A DNA stretch of 7,007 nt from Promethearchaeota archaeon (GTDB taxonomy: Archaea; Asgardarchaeota; Lokiarchaeia; Sigynarchaeales; SOKP01). The position numbers and the translations under genes are program-made. This document shows, in pieces, positions 6,222 through 7,007 of this stretch. Numbering within the stretch: the stretch's first letter is position 1; every line of letters starts with the position of its first letter. The notes beneath the pieces are model-generated. The model was not told the origin of the DNA and ran no database searches. It saw nothing but the letters and a program-made list of their open reading frames with translations. The stretch spans positions 1 to 7,007 of the forward strand of contig JAUWDN010000054.1 in NCBI GenBank assembly GCA_030608765.1, written 5' to 3'.

Positions 6222-6812
6222 TTGGAGCGCAGATACTATTTGACTCTTGTATAAATTCTTAAAAACGAGGCTTAAAATTTCCTCAAAGGTGTCTAATATC
6301 CCCTCTCCATTCACAGCTATTGTTTTCTTAAAGTCAATGTTTTTAAATTTAAAATAATTGATGTTTTCTAAGAAAACTGCTGGCGAAAATTTGTCAGGTA
6401 AGTCTTGCTTGTTAAACGCTATAACCTTAGGAAGAGTGATAATAGCATCTTCAAAATAATTGCATAATTCGTTCCAAGAAGTTAAATTTCGGTAATATAC
6501 GTCTTGTTGTGAATCTGCTACAAAGATAATCCCATCGATTGCTTGCAATGTAACAGGCCGCGTAATAATGTAGAAATCCTGCCCAGTCGTAGAGTAGAGG
6601 TGAATCTTTAGATGCCACTGTTGATTTTGAAAACTAATCGTTCCATAATCGAAGAATAGTGTCCTTCTTACGCTACTGTCTATGCTCAAAACGCGATCTT
6701 TCTTCCCAAAATGGTTGAATAACGCTTTTATAGATGTGGTTTTTCCGGATAATGCGGGTCCAAAATAGCAAATTTTCAATTGAATACTTTGAGTTAGTTG
6801 ATCTATTATCAT
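6219..6812 (-). CDS. MglA-family small Ras-like GTPase
   Basis: A 197-aa single-domain GTPase. The P-loop is GPALSGKTT (18-26, with K24 and T25). Switch I holds RRTLFFDYG (49-57). The G3 region is HLYSTTGQDFY (71-81), the G4 motif is NKQD (134-137), and AVNGEG (166-171) is at the place of G5. The RTLFFD signature and a G3 of the form LY-x(3)-GQ-x-FY, with no Asp before the Gly-Gln, are typical of the MglA group. That group sets cell polarity in bacteria, where its GTPase activity is controlled by an MglB/Roadblock partner. VADSQ (98-102) after the IDGIIF strand matches as well. There is no C-terminal prenylation box or membrane helix, so location would depend on partners. No Roadblock gene is in the window. 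The neighbouring convergent gene encodes an arrestin-like protein, a plausible effector or regulator. ATG 6812 gives a natural N-terminus before beta-strand 1. Confidence 0.87.
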   Translation of the reverse strand: MIIDQLTQSIQLKICYFGPALSGKTTSIKALFNHFGKKDRVLSIDSSVRRTLFFDYGTISFQNQQWHLKIHLYSTTGQDFYIITRPVTLQAIDGIIFVADSQQDVYYRNLTSWNELCNYFEDAIITLPKVIAFNKQDLPDKFSPAVFLENINYFKFKNIDFKKTIAVNGEGILDTFEEILSLVFKNLYKSQIVSALQ

Positions 6813-6851
6813 ACTAAAATTACTTTCTTGCTTTTATGTAGATATTAAAAT

Positions 6852-6865
6852 AAGTTTAAAAAAGC
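6852..6865 (-). promoter_or_regulatory. TATA-like box of the GTPase gene
   Basis: On the minus strand this reads TTTTTTAAACTTAT, 40-53 nt upstream of ATG 6812. Transcription from the usual distance would start near 6830 and leave a leader of about 18-20 nt without a clear Shine-Dalgarno. A second AT block (6841-6852) lies closer and would give an almost leaderless message. Which one is used cannot be decided here. Confidence 0.35.
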
Positions 6866-6874
6866 CGATTTTTT

Positions 6875-6900
6875 TAGATGGTTCGCTTAATGACCGTCTA
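6875..6900. other. hairpin-forming inverted repeat upstream of the GTPase gene
   Basis: TAGATGGT (6875-6882) and ACCGTCTA (6893-6900) pair over 8 bp, with one G-T type mismatch, around the 10-nt loop TCGCTTAATG. The stem contains the most GC-rich bases of this intergenic stretch. A looser outer dyad (T-run at 6869-6875 against the A-run at 6908-6914, with AGAT/ATCT inside) could extend it. It lies directly upstream of the GTPase promoter and may be an operator or a transcript-end structure. Confidence 0.4.
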
Positions 6901-6907
6901 TTATCTT

Positions 6908-6925
6908 AAAAAAATTAAAAAGAAA
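6908..6925 (-). terminator. T-rich tract ending a minus-strand gene beyond the right edge
   Basis: Read on the minus strand the tract is TTTCTTTTTAATTTTTTT, three T runs in 18 bases, the usual form of an archaeal terminator. The last bases of the window (about 6980-7007) are purine-rich on the same strand (AAGAAGAGAAG), as coding strands often are here. A minus-strand gene therefore probably ends in the last 75 bases. The frame is undecided: stops at 6932-6934 and 6979-6981 are both possible ends. Confidence 0.35.
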
Positions 6926-7007
6926 TACAACTCAAAAAACTAAATCGTTTCCTTTTATCCTACACTCTAACAACGACCTTAGGATAAGTATCTCAACTTC
7001 TCTTCTT

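Noticed and set aside
6878..6943. 21-codon plus-strand ORF, ATG at 6878 with a second in-frame ATG at 6890, encoding a Lys/Tyr-rich peptide
   Set aside because: No ribosome site, it overlaps a hairpin and an A-rich tract, and the Lys content follows from the A-runs. Nothing supports translation.
6932..7006. Minus-strand open frame at the right edge (24 codons ending TGA at 6932-6934) as a partial gene
   Set aside because: A second minus frame ending at 6979-6981 is just as plausible, so a specific CDS cannot be called. Only the T-rich terminator tract was listed.

Overview
The window suggests an AT-rich archaeon, most likely an Asgard (Lokiarchaeia/Heimdallarchaeia-like) genome. Three things point there: a geranylgeranyl-reductase-type flavoprotein of the kind that saturates archaeal lipids, AT-rich TATA-like promoters with short or no leaders and few Shine-Dalgarno sites, and a convergent pair made of an arrestin-like protein and an MglA-type small GTPase. 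No single gene proves the taxon, because GGR, GT2, HAD, GNAT and MglA families also occur in bacteria. The assignment is an inference.

Left part (1-3048, + strand). The window opens in the C-terminus of a membrane transporter, probably GPH/MFS-like, followed after 24 nt by a 413-aa FAD-dependent geranylgeranyl reductase that starts with GTG. A 126-nt spacer with its own TATA-like box leads to a 499-aa membrane GT2 glycosyltransferase of the cellulose/hyaluronan/poly-GlcNAc synthase type, with DDGS, DAD, EDAD and QxxRW motifs between membrane helices. This gene is visibly more AT-rich than the reductase. All three products act on or in the membrane or cell surface.

Middle part (3049-4991, - strand genes). 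A hairpin with a T7 run separates the glycosyltransferase from a convergent two-gene operon: a HAD phosphatase (start ATG at 4794) followed two bases later by a tandem GNAT acetyltransferase with a probable TTG start, an arrangement typical of translational coupling. Upstream of the HAD gene lies a roughly 200-bp divergent intergenic region with a 16-bp near-palindrome, a 13-bp dyad, an 11-bp direct repeat and promoter-like AT blocks facing both ways.

Right part (4992-7007). A 402-aa arrestin/Vps26-like protein (+) has two arrestin-type beta-sandwich domains and an additional C-terminal beta domain. It converges, with only 18 nt between stops, on a 197-aa MglA-family GTPase (-). Together they are the most interesting content: a candidate prokaryotic GTPase/arrestin scaffold pair. 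The last 195 bases hold the GTPase promoter, an 8-bp-stem hairpin and a T-rich termination tract of a gene that lies mostly beyond the right edge.
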